From positions 2,756,001 through 2,820,000 of the forward strand of contig NZ_AP022848.1 of assembly GCF_011764485.1 (NCBI RefSeq): a stretch of 64,000 nt of DNA. The letters run 5' to 3'. Both the position numbers and the translations under genes were made by a program. How positions within the stretch are numbered: the stretch's first letter is position 1; each line of letters begins with the position of its first letter. This document shows positions 1 to 9,459 of this stretch, in pieces. The notes beneath the pieces were generated by a model. It saw nothing but the letters and a program-made list of their open reading frames with translations. It did not search any database and was not told where the DNA came from. The DNA is from Bosea sp. ANAM02. Lineage in GTDB: Bacteria; Pseudomonadota; Alphaproteobacteria; Rhizobiales; Beijerinckiaceae.

Positions 1-86
1 ACTCATCGCCAAGTCCTGCATCAGAACGTTGGTAGGATTTCGTTAACCGCTGCGCCGGGTTCGCATCGCAGGCTTCCCTATCGACA

Positions 87-114
87 TTGACGAGAACAAA
101 AAGTGAACTAAACT
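87..114 (+). promoter_or_regulatory. Sigma-70-type promoter of the small membrane protein and possibly dnaE
   Basis: A -35 hexamer TTGACG (87-92) and a -10 hexamer TAAACT (109-114) are separated by 16 bases, with the LexA box filling the spacer. A start near 120 would leave a short leader before the AGGAGG at 132-137. The hexamers are read by eye. The coincidence of promoter, operator, ribosome site and start codon is the main support. Confidence 0.55.
94..108 (+). promoter_or_regulatory. LexA (SOS) box, GAAC-N7-GAAC
   Basis: GAAC (94-97), seven bases, then GAAC (105-108) reads GTTC-N7-GTTC on the other strand, the known alphaproteobacterial LexA consensus. It lies between the -35 and -10 hexamers, where bound LexA would block polymerase. 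A further GAAC at 115-118 has a six-base gap and does not fit. The same motif lies in the lexA promoter at 29330-29344. Confidence 0.7.
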
Positions 115-142
115 GAACCTATCGCGAACACAGGAGGTTTTC

Positions 143-253
143 ATGACTGCAGCGCGTAAATTCGCCGCCGGGCTCGCCGAGATCGCCTCGCTCGGAGTCT
201 TCCTCGGCATGATCTGGCTCTGGGCTGCCATCCTCTCCGGCCCGCATGTCTGA
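143..253 (+). CDS. 36-residue single-pass membrane protein, probably SOS-induced
   Basis: This small gene reads from ATG at 143 to TGA at 251-253. A near-perfect ribosome site AGGAGG (132-137) lies five bases upstream. The protein begins MTAARKF, has a hydrophobic stretch from about residue 14 to 31 rich in Leu, Ile and Trp, and ends SGPHV, so a single membrane helix with a short basic N-terminus is expected. The promoter upstream holds a LexA box. No domain is recognised. By size, topology and control it resembles SidA of Caulobacter, a 29-residue SOS-induced inner-membrane division inhibitor, but no sequence similarity is claimed. Existence of the gene is well supported; its role is inference. 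Confidence 0.7.
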   Translation: MTAARKFAAGLAEIASLGVFLGMIWLWAAILSGPHV

Positions 254-340
254 GGACGGCAGGAGCCATCCACAGATGGCCGCCTGAGCCCTCGACGACG
301 GCCCCGCCCAGGACGCATAAGAAGGGCCGGGTGCGGACGA

Positions 341-357
341 GTCGCCTGCGCGGCGAC
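341..357 (+). promoter_or_regulatory. Short stem-loop just before the dnaE ribosome site
   Basis: GTCGCC (341-346) and GGCGAC (352-357) form a six-base stem with a five-base loop, immediately followed by the AGGAG of dnaE at 358-362. It has no T tract, so it is not a terminator. It could affect dnaE translation or be chance in GC-rich DNA. Confidence 0.3.
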
Positions 358-368
358 AGGAGCAGGAC

Positions 369-3300
369 ATGAGCAGGGAAACTGGCGAGGCGCGCGTTCT
401 CCAGGAGATCGGCTTCGTCCACCTGCATGTCCATTCGAGCTATTCGCTGCTCGAAGGCGCGATGACAATCGCGACGCTCGCCAAGATGGCCGCCGCCGAC
501 GGCCAGCCGGCATTGGCGCTGACCGATACCGACAATCTCTTCGGCGGCCTCGAATTCTCCGAGAAGCTCGCGGGCTCGGGCCTGCAGCCGATCGTCGGCG
601 TGCAGCTCTCCGTCGATTTCGCCGATGAGGGCGAGGGCAGTCGCAAGCCGGCACAGCTCCAGCGTCTGCCGCATATCGTGCTGCTCGCCATGGACGAGGG
701 TGGCTACGGCAATTTGATGAAGCTCGTCAGCGAGGCAGCTTTGGCCACGGGCGGGTCCGGCCAGCCGGTCACCACGATCGAGCGCCTCGCCGCCTTTAAC
801 GGCGGCCTGATCGCGCTGACCGGGGGGCAGGGCGGGCCGATCGACGTTGCGCTCCGCCTCGGCCAGCTCCCGCAGGCGCAGTCGCGCCTGGCGACGCTCG
901 CCGGCATCTATGGCGACCGGCTCTATGTCGAGATCCAGCGCCATGGCGGCGATGGCGAGGCGGCCCGCGAGGCTCATCTCCTGCGCCTCGCCTATGATGC
1001 CGATCTGCCGATCGTCGCCACCAACGAGCCCTTCTTCGCCAAGCCCGCCGATTTCGACGCGCATGACGCGCTGCTGGCGGTGGCGGAAGGGCGCCTCGTT
1101 TCGGATGGCACGCGCCGCCGCGTCTCGCCCGAGCATTATTTCGCCTCGCGCGCCGAGATGAAGAAGCGCTTCGCCGATCTGCCGGAGGCGCTGGCGAACA
1201 CCGTCGAGATCGCAATGCGCTGCCACTGGCGCGTCTCGACCCGCAAGCCGATCCTGCCCCGCTTCGGCGAGGAGGGGCGCGATGAGGCGGACGAGCTTCA
1301 GGAGCAGGCCCGCGCCGGCCTTGCCGCGCGCTTGGCCAAGCATGGCCCGGCCGAAGGTTTCAGCGTCGAGGATTACGAGAAGCGGCTCGAATTCGAGCTC
1401 TCGATCATCACGCGGATGAAGTTCCCGGGCTACTTCCTGATCGTTTCGGACTTCATCAAATGGGCAAAGAACCACGACATTCCGGTCGGGCCGGGCCGCG
1501 GCTCGGGCGCGGGCTCGCTGGTCGCCTATGCGCTGACCATCACCGACGTCGATCCGCTGCGCTTCGGCCTGCTCTTCGAGCGCTTCCTAAACCCTGACCG
1601 CGTCTCGATGCCCGATTTCGACATCGACTTCTGCCAGAACCGGCGTGAAGAGGTGATCGAGTACGTGAAGCACCATTACGGGCAGGAGCGCGTCGCCCAG
1701 ATCATCACCTTCGGCACGCTGCTCGCGCGCGGCGTGCTGCGCGATGTCGGCCGCGTGCTCGAAATGCCCTATGGCCAGGTCGACAAGCTGACCAAGCTCG
1801 TGCCGCAGAACCCGGCCAAGCCGATCTCGCTGAAGGATGCGATCGAGGGCGAGCCCAAGCTGCAGCAGGCCGCCGAGGAGGAGCCGATCGTCGCGCGCCT
1901 GCTTGAAATCGGCCAGAAGCTGGAAGGCCTTCACCGCCATGCTTCGACCCACGCCGCAGGCGTGGTGATCGGCGACCGGCCGCTCGAGCAGCTCGTCGCG
2001 CTCTCGGTCGATCCGCGCACCGGCATGCGCGTCACCCAGTTCAACATGAAATGGGTCGAGCAGGCCGGCCTCGTGAAGTTCGACTTCCTCGGCCTGAAGA
2101 CGCTGACCACGCTCACGACCGCGGTGAAGCTCATCGCCCAGCGCGACATCCATATCGATCTCGCGCAACTGCCCTTCGACGACCCGACCACCTACGCCAT
2201 GCTGGCACGCGGCGAGACGGTCGGCGTGTTCCAGGTGGAATCGGTCGGCATGCGCAAGGCGCTGGTCGAGATGAAGGCCGATCGGATCGAGGACCTGATC
2301 GCGCTGGTCGCGCTCTACCGGCCGGGCCCGATGGACAACATCCCGACCTATTGCCGCCGCAAGCTCGGTCTGGAGGACCCGACCTATCTCCATCCCGGCA
2401 TGGAGCCCTATCTGCGCGAGACCCACGGCATCATCGTCTACCAGGAACAGGTGATGCAGGTGGCGCAGGCGCTCTCGGGCTATTCGCTCGGCGAAGCGGA
2501 CCTGCTGCGCCGCGCCATGGGCAAGAAGATCAAGGCGGAGATGGACGCCCAGCGCGACCGCTTCGTGAAGGGTGCGGTGGATGGCGGCATCAAGAAGGAC
2601 ATCGCCTCCGAGATCTTCGACCTGCTGGCGAAGTTCGCCGATTACGGCTTCAACAAGAGCCACGCGGCGGCCTATGCCATCGTCGCCTTCCAGACCGCCT
2701 ATCTGAAGGCGAACTTTCCCGTAGAGTTCCTGGCGGCGTCGATGACGCTCGACATGGGCAATACAGACAAGCTCTCGGAGTTCCGCCGCGATGCCGAGCG
2801 GCTCGGCATCAAGGTCGAGCGGCCGGCGATCAACCAGTCCGGCGTCGAGTTCGACGTGGCCGACGGCAAGATTTTCTACGCACTCGGCGCCATCAAGGGC
2901 GTCGGGCGGGCGGCGGTGGAATCGCTGGTGGCGGCGCGGCAAGCCGCCGGCCCGTTCCGCGACCTCGCCGATCTCGCGCGGCGCATCGACACCCGGCTCG
3001 TCAATCGCCGCACGCTGGAGGCGCTGATCGCGGCCGGCGCGCTCGACGAGCTGGAGGCGGATCGCGCCCGCGCGGTCGCGGCGCTCGACGGCATGCTCGC
3101 GCTTTCCAACCGCACCCGCGACGAGGCGGCGGCCGGCCAGTTCGACCTGCTCGGCGGCGGCGTGGTGCAGGAGGCCTTCCGCATCCCGCAGGTCGAGCCC
3201 TGGGCCCCGGCCGAGAAGCTCAAGCGCGAGCACGAGGCGGTCGGATTCTTCCTCTCCGGCCACCCGCTCGACGATTACGAGCATGTGCTGAAGCGGCTGC

Positions 3301-3842
3301 GCGTGCAGCGCTATGCCGATTTCGCCCAGACCGTGCGCGCCAACGGCACCGGGGTCGGCAAGGTCGCGGTTTCCGTCATCGACAAGTCGGAGCGGCGCAC
3401 CAAGTCCGGCTCCAAGATGGGCATCGTCAACCTGTCGGACCCGAGCGGCCAGTTCGAGGCCGTGCTGTTCTCGGAAGGGCTGATGAAGCTGCGCGACCTG
3501 CTCGAGCCGGGCAGGGCGCTGGTACTGCGTCTCTCGGCGGTGCTCGACGGCGAAGAGGTGCGACCGCGCATCGAGGATGCCGAGGAACTCGATGGGCTCG
3601 CGGCGCGCCAGAAGCAGGATCTCGTCGTCTATCTCCGCGACGACAAGGCGGTGGCCTCGGTCGCCGAGCGCATCCGCCCGCGCGAGGCGATGCGCGCCGA
3701 GGGCAAGGTCTCGATCATCATGATCATCGACGATGGCGCGCAGGAGGTCGAGATCGAACTGCCCGGCAAATTCCCGGTCAACCAGCAGATCGCCAATGCC
3801 GTGCGGGCCGCGCCCGGCGTGGTCGATGTCCGGCTGCAATAG
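369..3842 (+). CDS. dnaE: DNA polymerase III subunit alpha
   Basis: Catalytic subunit of the replicative polymerase. At 1157 residues it matches the E. coli protein (1160). An N-terminal PHP domain starts with HLHVHS at 18-23. The palm carries PGRGSGAG and the PDFDIDF motif with D418 and D420, and a third acidic residue D572 lies in KFDFLGL, the usual catalytic triad. Helix-hairpin-helix and OB-fold regions follow in the last 400 residues. ATG at 369 is preceded by AGGAG (358-362) six bases away. This is the housekeeping DnaE1, not the ImuABC-linked DnaE2, because no imuA or imuB lies nearby and the full length is present. It could be read in part from the LexA-box promoter 250 bases upstream, as no terminator is visible between. 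Confidence 0.97.
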   Translation: MSRETGEARVLQEIGFVHLHVHSSYSLLEGAMTIATLAKMAAADGQPALALTDTDNLFGGLEFSEKLAGSGLQPIVGVQLSVDFADEGEGSRKPAQLQRLPHIVLLAMDEGGYGNLMKLVSEAALATGGSGQPVTTIERLAAFNGGLIALTGGQGGPIDVALRLGQLPQAQSRLATLAGIYGDRLYVEIQRHGGDGEAAREAHLLRLAYDADLPIVATNEPFFAKPADFDAHDALLAVAEGRLVSDGTRRRVSPEHYFASRAEMKKRFADLPEALANTVEIAMRCHWRVSTRKPILPRFGEEGRDEADELQEQARAGLAARLAKHGPAEGFSVEDYEKRLEFELSIITRMKFPGYFLIVSDFIKWAKNHDIPVGPGRGSGAGSLVAYALTITDVDPLRFGLLFERFLNPDRVSMPDFDIDFCQNRREEVIEYVKHHYGQERVAQIITFGTLLARGVLRDVGRVLEMPYGQVDKLTKLVPQNPAKPISLKDAIEGEPKLQQAAEEEPIVARLLEIGQKLEGLHRHASTHAAGVVIGDRPLEQLVALSVDPRTGMRVTQFNMKWVEQAGLVKFDFLGLKTLTTLTTAVKLIAQRDIHIDLAQLPFDDPTTYAMLARGETVGVFQVESVGMRKALVEMKADRIEDLIALVALYRPGPMDNIPTYCRRKLGLEDPTYLHPGMEPYLRETHGIIVYQEQVMQVAQALSGYSLGEADLLRRAMGKKIKAEMDAQRDRFVKGAVDGGIKKDIASEIFDLLAKFADYGFNKSHAAAYAIVAFQTAYLKANFPVEFLAASMTLDMGNTDKLSEFRRDAERLGIKVERPAINQSGVEFDVADGKIFYALGAIKGVGRAAVESLVAARQAAGPFRDLADLARRIDTRLVNRRTLEALIAAGALDELEADRARAVAALDGMLALSNRTRDEAAAGQFDLLGGGVVQEAFRIPQVEPWAPAEKLKREHEAVGFFLSGHPLDDYEHVLKRLRVQRYADFAQTVRANGTGVGKVAVSVIDKSERRTKSGSKMGIVNLSDPSGQFEAVLFSEGLMKLRDLLEPGRALVLRLSAVLDGEEVRPRIEDAEELDGLAARQKQDLVVYLRDDKAVASVAERIRPREAMRAEGKVSIIMIIDDGAQEVEIELPGKFPVNQQIANAVRAAPGVVDVRLQ

Positions 3843-3854
3843 CTATCCAGATTA

Positions 3855-4022
3855 GGCGCGGGGAACCCTCTCCCATAGGGAGAGGGCAGGGTGAGGGGTA
3901 GGCCGCTCACCGCTTTTGCTGTGAGGTGGTCGCTGTGCAGCCGTGGGGTTGGCGCCTCACTGGCCGGGGGGCCTACACCTCACCCCTGCCCCTCTCCTTA
4001 CAGGAGAGGGGTTCCCCGCGCC
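3855..4022. repeat. Inverted pair of CCCTCTCC-type palindromic repeats
   Basis: The left arm (about 3855-3902) and right arm (about 3970-4022) are near-perfect reverse complements of roughly 50 bases. Each has its own small hairpin built from CCTCTCC and GGAGAGG. About 67 bases lie between the arms. This GGCGCGGGGAACCCTCTCC type is a dispersed intergenic repeat in many rhizobial genomes. It lies between dnaE and pncA and may form a strong hairpin in the dnaE transcript. Confidence 0.7.
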
Positions 4023-4102
4023 TTGTTTCTCCAGCAGGGTGCTCCCGGATAGGAGCCCTGCGGTTGACACGTGGAGTTCATTCCGTGAGCAGGAATGCAC
4101 CA

Positions 4103-4729
4103 ATGGCCGACGACCGGACCGTCCTGCTCGTCGTCGATGTCCAGAACGATTTCTGTCCGGGCGGCAGCCTCGCGGTGCCGGATGGCGATGCGGTGGTGCC
4201 GGTCATCAATGCGCTCGGGCGCCGCTTCCGCCATGTCGTGCTGACGCAGGACTGGCATCCGGCCGGACATGCCTCCTTCGCCTCCAGCCATCCCGGCAGG
4301 GCACCGTTCGAGACGGTCGAGCTGGCCTATGGCCAGCAGGTGCTCTGGCCGGACCATTGCGTGCAGGGCACGGCCGGCGCCGCCTTCCATGGCGGGCTCG
4401 ACCTGCCCCATGCGCAGGCGGCGATCCGCAAGGGCTATCGCAGCGGCATCGACAGCTATTCCGGCTTCGTCGAGGCCGATCGCCGGACGCGGACGGGTTT
4501 GGAGGGTTATCTGCGCGAGCGCGGCATCGCTAAGGTCGTCGTCGCCGGCCTCGCCACGGATTTCTGCGTGGGCTGGACGGCGCAGGATGCCGCCCGTGCC
4601 GGTTTCGAGACGCTGGTGGTCGAGGACGCCTGCCGCGCGATCGATCTCGACGGCTCGCTTGACCGGGCCTGGGCCGAGATGGCGGCAGCCGGGATCAAGC
4701 GCGTTCGCGCGGCCACCTTGACGCTCTGA
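4103..4729 (+). CDS. pncA: Nicotinamidase/pyrazinamidase
   Basis: Hydrolyses nicotinamide to nicotinate in NAD salvage. This is an isochorismatase-like hydrolase of 208 residues, the usual PncA length. The catalytic triad is visible as D12 (in VVDVQNDF), K110 (in AIRKGYR) and C155 (in GLATDFCVGWTA). The metal-site motif DWHPAGHASF lies near residue 55. ATG at 4103 has AGGAA at 4091-4095; a GTG at 4085 in the same frame is a weaker alternative. The gene stands alone after a repeat block and converges on the diguanylate cyclase. Confidence 0.93.
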   Translation: MADDRTVLLVVDVQNDFCPGGSLAVPDGDAVVPVINALGRRFRHVVLTQDWHPAGHASFASSHPGRAPFETVELAYGQQVLWPDHCVQGTAGAAFHGGLDLPHAQAAIRKGYRSGIDSYSGFVEADRRTRTGLEGYLRERGIAKVVVAGLATDFCVGWTAQDAARAGFETLVVEDACRAIDLDGSLDRAWAEMAAAGIKRVRAATLTL

Positions 4730-4742
4730 GGCCGAGCCCGGC

Positions 4743-5897
4743 TCAGGCCGCCGGCTTGAGCTGCGCCTGGACCCGGTCGCGCCCGAGCCGCTTGGCGCGA
4801 TAGAGCGCCTCGTCGGCCTCGACGAGGAGATCGTCGAGCTCGCGCCCGCCGAGCGCGACCTCGGCCACGCCGATGCTGAGCGTCGGCTGCAGGCCGATTT
4901 CGGCGAGATCGGCGAGCTTGTCGCGGAAGGCGCCGCGAAGGCGCTCGGCCACCCGCACCGCTTCCCGGACGCCGACATCGGGAAGGATGATCGCGAACTC
5001 GTCGCCGCCCTGCCGCGCCAGGATGTCGGTGCTGCGCAACTGTTCCTGCACGGCGCTGGCGAAGAGGCGCAGGATTCGGTCGCCGGTCGCATGGCCGAGC
5101 GTGTCGTTGAGCTTCTTGAAATGATCGATATCGACGAGCAGGAGCGCGGCGCGCTGCTCTCCACGCGACTGTCGCGCCAGCCATTGCTCCAGGCCGGAGC
5201 GGTTCATCGCCCCGGTCAGCGGGTCGCGCCGGGCGAGCGTTGCCAGGATACGGTTGCTGCGCTCGGCCGCGAGCAGCAGCAGGGCCTGGCCTCTCAGGAT
5301 GACGAAGGCGACACCGGTCGCGGCGAGCCAGCCCGTCGCGCCCGAATCGGCCGGGAACAAGGTCGTGCCGACCTGGTCCAGCGCCGCCAGCGTGATGCGC
5401 CCGGCATAGATGAGCACCGTCGGCGAGAACAAGGCGGCGAGCAGCCAGGCCGAGCGCAGCTTTTCCTGCCGCCCGAGCCGGACGGCCTCGCGCACGATGG
5501 CCGCGTCGCAGAGCGCCATGACCGTCGCCACGACCATGACGCGGGTCGAATAGCCTTCCGCTCCGGGCGACAGCGCGAGCAGGATCCAGATGCCGAGGAG
5601 GACAACGCCGAATCCGAACCAGTTGAGCTCGCGCCCGGCGAAATTGCGGATGCCGAAGAGCAGCAGCAGGCAGCCCGCCAGCATGATGGTATTGGCGAAC
5701 TCGATCGAGACGATATCGGGAATCGCGCCGCGGAATCCGGCGCCGAGCAGCCCCGCCCCGATGCACAGGCTGCTGACGCCCCACCAGACCGGGCTGCGCG
5801 TGAAGCGGCCGGTGGCGAAGGTCATCAATTGCAGGACGCCGATGATGAAACAGGTCAGCGCACCGGTGACGAAGATCGTTCTCAGGTCGAGGGTCAC
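4743..5897 (-). CDS. Membrane-bound diguanylate cyclase (GGDEF)
   Basis: Makes the second messenger cyclic di-GMP from two GTP. The first ~215 residues are strongly hydrophobic, with about six membrane segments and no recognised sensor domain. A GGDEF domain follows with an intact GGDEF signature at 297-301 and the RSTD inhibitory I-site five residues before it, so an active, product-inhibited enzyme is expected. The C-terminal part has the usual DEALYRAKRLGRDRV motif. The signal sensed is unknown. It is transcribed toward pncA and away from rpsB. Confidence 0.9.
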   Translation of the reverse strand: MTLDLRTIFVTGALTCFIIGVLQLMTFATGRFTRSPVWWGVSSLCIGAGLLGAGFRGAIPDIVSIEFANTIMLAGCLLLLFGIRNFAGRELNWFGFGVVLLGIWILLALSPGAEGYSTRVMVVATVMALCDAAIVREAVRLGRQEKLRSAWLLAALFSPTVLIYAGRITLAALDQVGTTLFPADSGATGWLAATGVAFVILRGQALLLLAAERSNRILATLARRDPLTGAMNRSGLEQWLARQSRGEQRAALLLVDIDHFKKLNDTLGHATGDRILRLFASAVQEQLRSTDILARQGGDEFAIILPDVGVREAVRVAERLRGAFRDKLADLAEIGLQPTLSIGVAEVALGGRELDDLLVEADEALYRAKRLGRDRVQAQLKPAA

Positions 5898-6313
5898 GCC
5901 GAATCCGATCTCCGGCCTCGGCCTTTTCCGGAGGGGCTTGGGCGTTCGGACTGGCCGCTCCTGTCGGGCGAGCGACGGTCGGCCGCCGGGAATCTGGGCA
6001 TGCGTGACGACATGATGGCCGAGGATAACCCCGGCGACCTTTTACAACTCGTTGATGGTCGACGATGTGGCTGCTTCGAGGGAAGCCCCGTACCCCGGTC
6101 GAGGAGCGAATGCAGGTTCCGTGCAGGGCGCATCGTGACGGGCGCCGGCTTTTCTCGGTCCCGCCGGCTTGCAATAAGGCGCCATCCCCTGTAAGGCGCA
6201 GCCCATCCCACATGGAGCGTATCGCCTCGCCTTGCCGAGGCGTTCCGGTGACGTGGCAGCCCATGCCCTGTTCATTCGCGCTCCAGAGGCTCAACCGGAA
6301 GGACTAGAACACC
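5898..6313. other. Divergent intergenic region between the GGDEF gene and rpsB
   Basis: About 415 bases that must hold the promoters of both flanking genes. A short hairpin built on GCCTCG and CGAGGC sits near 6225-6241, and the rpsB ribosome site GGAAGGA lies at about 6297-6303. No promoter is clear enough to call and no gene is supported here. Confidence 0.4.
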
Positions 6314-7306
<993 letters not shown>

Positions 7307-7316
7307 TTCGGTTGGC

Positions 7317-7347
7317 GATTGCGGCGCGTCATCGGCGCGTCGCAATC
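7317..7347 (+). promoter_or_regulatory. Stem-loop in the rpsB-tsf spacer
   Basis: GATTGCGGCGCG (7317-7328) pairs with CGCGTCGCAATC (7336-7347) over 12 positions, one of them a G-U pair, with a seven-base loop. It starts ten bases after the rpsB stop and has no T tract. It may be an mRNA-processing or stabilising structure between rpsB and tsf, or a weak attenuator. Confidence 0.45.
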
Positions 7348-7375
7348 AGGTTCTCGATTGACGCCGGCTTTTGGA

Positions 7376-7421
7376 GCATCGGCCCGAAATGTGGCCCGCG
7401 GTATTCGGGCAAAGCCGATGC
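7376..7421. repeat. Short palindromic repeat, GCAT...ATGC family (copy 1)
   Basis: GCATCGGC and GCCGATGC form the outer stem, with inner arms CCGAA and TTCGG, and GCAAGATC follows. The layout matches the copies at 8489, 17665 and 30568: an outer GCAT or GAGCAT stem with an inner stem around a GTGG-like centre. The stem bases differ between copies while pairing is kept. Confidence 0.55.
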
Positions 7422-7550
7422 AAGATCAGAGCTAGTGGTGCGCCGACGGCCGGAAACGGAGCGTCGGCGTTTCCCCATGCAGGCGTCCGAATATTCCGAT
7501 CCGCGGCCGGCCCTCGGGCTCGCGCCGCACCGACAGCAAGGACAAGACAG

Positions 7551-8474
7551 ATGGCAGCGATCACCGCCGCGATGGTGAAGGAACTCCGCGACAAGACCGG
7601 CGCGGGCATGATGGACTGCAAGACCGCCCTCTCGGCGACCGACGGCAACATGGAAGCCGCCGTCGACTGGCTGCGTGCCAAGGGCCTGTCGAAGGCCGCC
7701 AAGAAGGCCGGCCGCGTCGCCGCCGAGGGTCTCGTCGCCGTCGCCGTGCAGGGCAATGAGGGCGTCGTCGTCGAGGTCAATTCCGAGACCGACTTCGTCG
7801 CGCGCAACCCGGAATTCCAGGCGCTCGCCAAGACCATCGCCGATGTCGCGCTGGAGCGCGGCGGCGACGTCGAGGCGCTGCTCGGCCATCACTATCCGGG
7901 CGGCGGCTCGGTGCAGGACGCCATCGCCAACGCCATCGCCACGATCGGCGAGAACATGACGCTGCGCCGCGTCGCCTCGCTCAAGGTCTCCTCGGGCGTG
8001 ATCGGCTCCTATGTCCACGGCGCGATCGCCGACGGCCTCGGCAAGATCGGCGTCATCGTCGCGCTCGAGTCGACCGGCAAGGCCGATGAGCTCGCCACGC
8101 TCGGCCGCCAGCTCGCCATGCATGTCGCGGCGACCAACCCGGTCGCGCTCGACCTCGCTTCGGTCGCCCCCGACGTCCTGGAGCGCGAGAAGGCGATCCT
8201 GGCCGAGAAGAACGCCGGCAAGCCCGAGCACGTTCTCGCCAAGATCACCGAAAGCGGCCTGAAGAGCTACGCCAAGGAATATTGCCTGCTCGAGCAGGCC
8301 TATATCCATGACGGCTCGAAGTCGGTCGCGCAGGTCCTCAAGGAGATCGAGGGCAAGGTCGGCGCTCCCGTCAAGCTCACCGGCTTCGCCCGCTATGCCC
8401 TCGGCGAGGGCATCGAGAAGGAGGAGCAGGATTTCGCGGCCGAGGTCGCCGCCGCCGGCGGCACCACGGGCTGA
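7551..8474 (+). CDS. tsf: Translation elongation factor Ts
   Basis: Nucleotide exchange factor that recharges EF-Tu. It has 307 residues, typical for alphaproteobacteria (E. coli 283). The signature [15 protein letters not shown] near residue 9 and the [10 protein letters not shown] motif are present. ATG at 7551 is preceded by AAGGAC. The reading frame is open further upstream to 7371, but only this start gives the conserved [17 protein letters not shown] beginning. It is probably co-transcribed with rpsB and is followed by a strong terminator at 8562-8589. Confidence 0.97.
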   Translation: MAAITAAMVKELRDKTGAGMMDCKTALSATDGNMEAAVDWLRAKGLSKAAKKAGRVAAEGLVAVAVQGNEGVVVEVNSETDFVARNPEFQALAKTIADVALERGGDVEALLGHHYPGGGSVQDAIANAIATIGENMTLRRVASLKVSSGVIGSYVHGAIADGLGKIGVIVALESTGKADELATLGRQLAMHVAATNPVALDLASVAPDVLEREKAILAEKNAGKPEHVLAKITESGLKSYAKEYCLLEQAYIHDGSKSVAQVLKEIEGKVGAPVKLTGFARYALGEGIEKEEQDFAAEVAAAGGTTG

Positions 8475-8488
8475 CAAGCTCCGCCAAA

Positions 8489-8532
8489 GCATTTTCGAGC
8501 GAAGTGGATACCGGTTCGCGTGAAGAAAATGC
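8489..8532. repeat. Short palindromic repeat, GCAT...ATGC family (copy 2)
   Basis: GCATTTTC and GAAAATGC form the outer stem, and GAGCGAA with TTCGCGT the inner one, around GTGGATACCGG; GATAA follows. This is the classic form of a palindrome common in rhizobial intergenic DNA. It sits between tsf and its terminator. Confidence 0.65.
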
Positions 8533-8561
8533 GATAAGACAAAGTGCTCATCAGGTGACAG

Positions 8562-8589
8562 AAAGGCCGCGCATCGCGCGGCCTTTTTT
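8562..8589 (+). terminator. Rho-independent terminator after tsf
   Basis: GGCCGCGC (8565-8572) and GCGCGGCC (8576-8583) form an eight-base perfect stem with a three-base loop, followed by six T residues (8584-8589). It ends the rpsB-tsf unit, so pyrH needs its own promoter or read-through. Confidence 0.9.
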
Positions 8590-8647
8590 GTAGGAAGACA
8601 GGGCGGCGTTCGAATCGCGGCCACCCCAACACGACGGAGAGACATCG

Positions 8648-9355
8648 ATGAGACCCCAACGCGTTCTCGTGAAGCTCTCCGGTGAAGCCCTTGCCGGTCC
8701 CGTCGGTAACGGTCTCGACGGCGGCACGCTGACGGCGCTCGCCGCCGATATCGCCCATGCCTCGCGCGAGGGCGTCGAGATCGGCATCGTCGTCGGCGGC
8801 GGCAACTTCTTCCGCGGCGTCCAGGGCCTGAACAAGGGTCTCGACCGCACCACCGCCGATTCGATCGGCATGCTCGGCACGGTGATGAACGCGCTCGCAC
8901 TGGAGCATTCGATCGAGGCGGCCGGCGCTCCCGCGCGCGCCATGTCGGCGGTGCCGATGCCGTCGCTCTGCGAGAGCTATGCCCGCAAGCGCGCGCTCGA
9001 CCATCTCAGCAACGGCAAGGTCGTCATCCTCGGCGGCGGCACCGGCAACCCGTATTTCACGACCGATACCGGTGCGGCCCTGCGCGCGGCCGAACTGGGC
9101 TGCAGCCATCTCCTCAAGGCGACGCAGGTCGACGGCGTCTACAGCGCCGACCCGAAGAAGGACCCGACCGCGACCCGCTACGACACGCTGACCCATGAGG
9201 ATGCGATCAAACGCGACCTCAAGGTGATGGACACCGCCGCCTTCGCGCTCGCCCGCGACGCCAGCCTGACCATCGTCGTCTTCTCGATCGCCGAGCCCGG
9301 CATGCTGGCGGCGGTGCTGCGCGGCGAGGGCAGGGCGACCTACGTCACGCCCTGA
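8648..9355 (+). CDS. pyrH: UMP kinase
   Basis: Phosphorylates UMP to UDP in pyrimidine nucleotide synthesis. It is a 235-residue amino acid kinase-fold protein. It starts MRPQRVLVKLSGEAL with the phosphate-binding KLSGEAL, then GIVVGGGNFFRG near residue 43 and GTGNPYFTTDTGAALRA. ATG at 8648 follows GGAGAGA. In many relatives pyrH is directly followed by frr. Here a repeat and a minus-strand VOC gene lie between them. Confidence 0.97.
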   Translation: MRPQRVLVKLSGEALAGPVGNGLDGGTLTALAADIAHASREGVEIGIVVGGGNFFRGVQGLNKGLDRTTADSIGMLGTVMNALALEHSIEAAGAPARAMSAVPMPSLCESYARKRALDHLSNGKVVILGGGTGNPYFTTDTGAALRAAELGCSHLLKATQVDGVYSADPKKDPTATRYDTLTHEDAIKRDLKVMDTAAFALARDASLTIVVFSIAEPGMLAAVLRGEGRATYVTP

Positions 9356-9459
9356 GGCGGTAGCCACGTTGGGTATAGATGGCAGCGCTCGACTCAGTTC
9401 ATCGCAGAGCTCCGACGAGAAGAATGCTTGCGGGAGCGTTTCCGGCCGGAATCACCATT

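Noticed and set aside
105..118. A second LexA box made from the GAAC at 105 and the GAAC at 115
   Set aside because: The gap is six bases, not seven, so it does not fit the consensus. Only 94-108 is called.
1587..3839. A 750-codon open frame on the minus strand opposite dnaE
   Set aside because: It lies fully inside dnaE in a codon-position mirror frame typical of GC-rich DNA, is rich in Arg, Asp, Leu and His without any domain, and has no ribosome site.
369..3842. dnaE as the error-prone DnaE2 of the ImuABC mutasome, given the LexA box upstream
   Set aside because: No imuA or imuB is present, the length and motifs fit the housekeeping enzyme, and the surrounding gene order is that of dnaE1.
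3855..4022. A CRISPR array from the recurring CCCTCTCC units
   Set aside because: Only two units, in inverted orientation, with no regular spacers and no cas genes.
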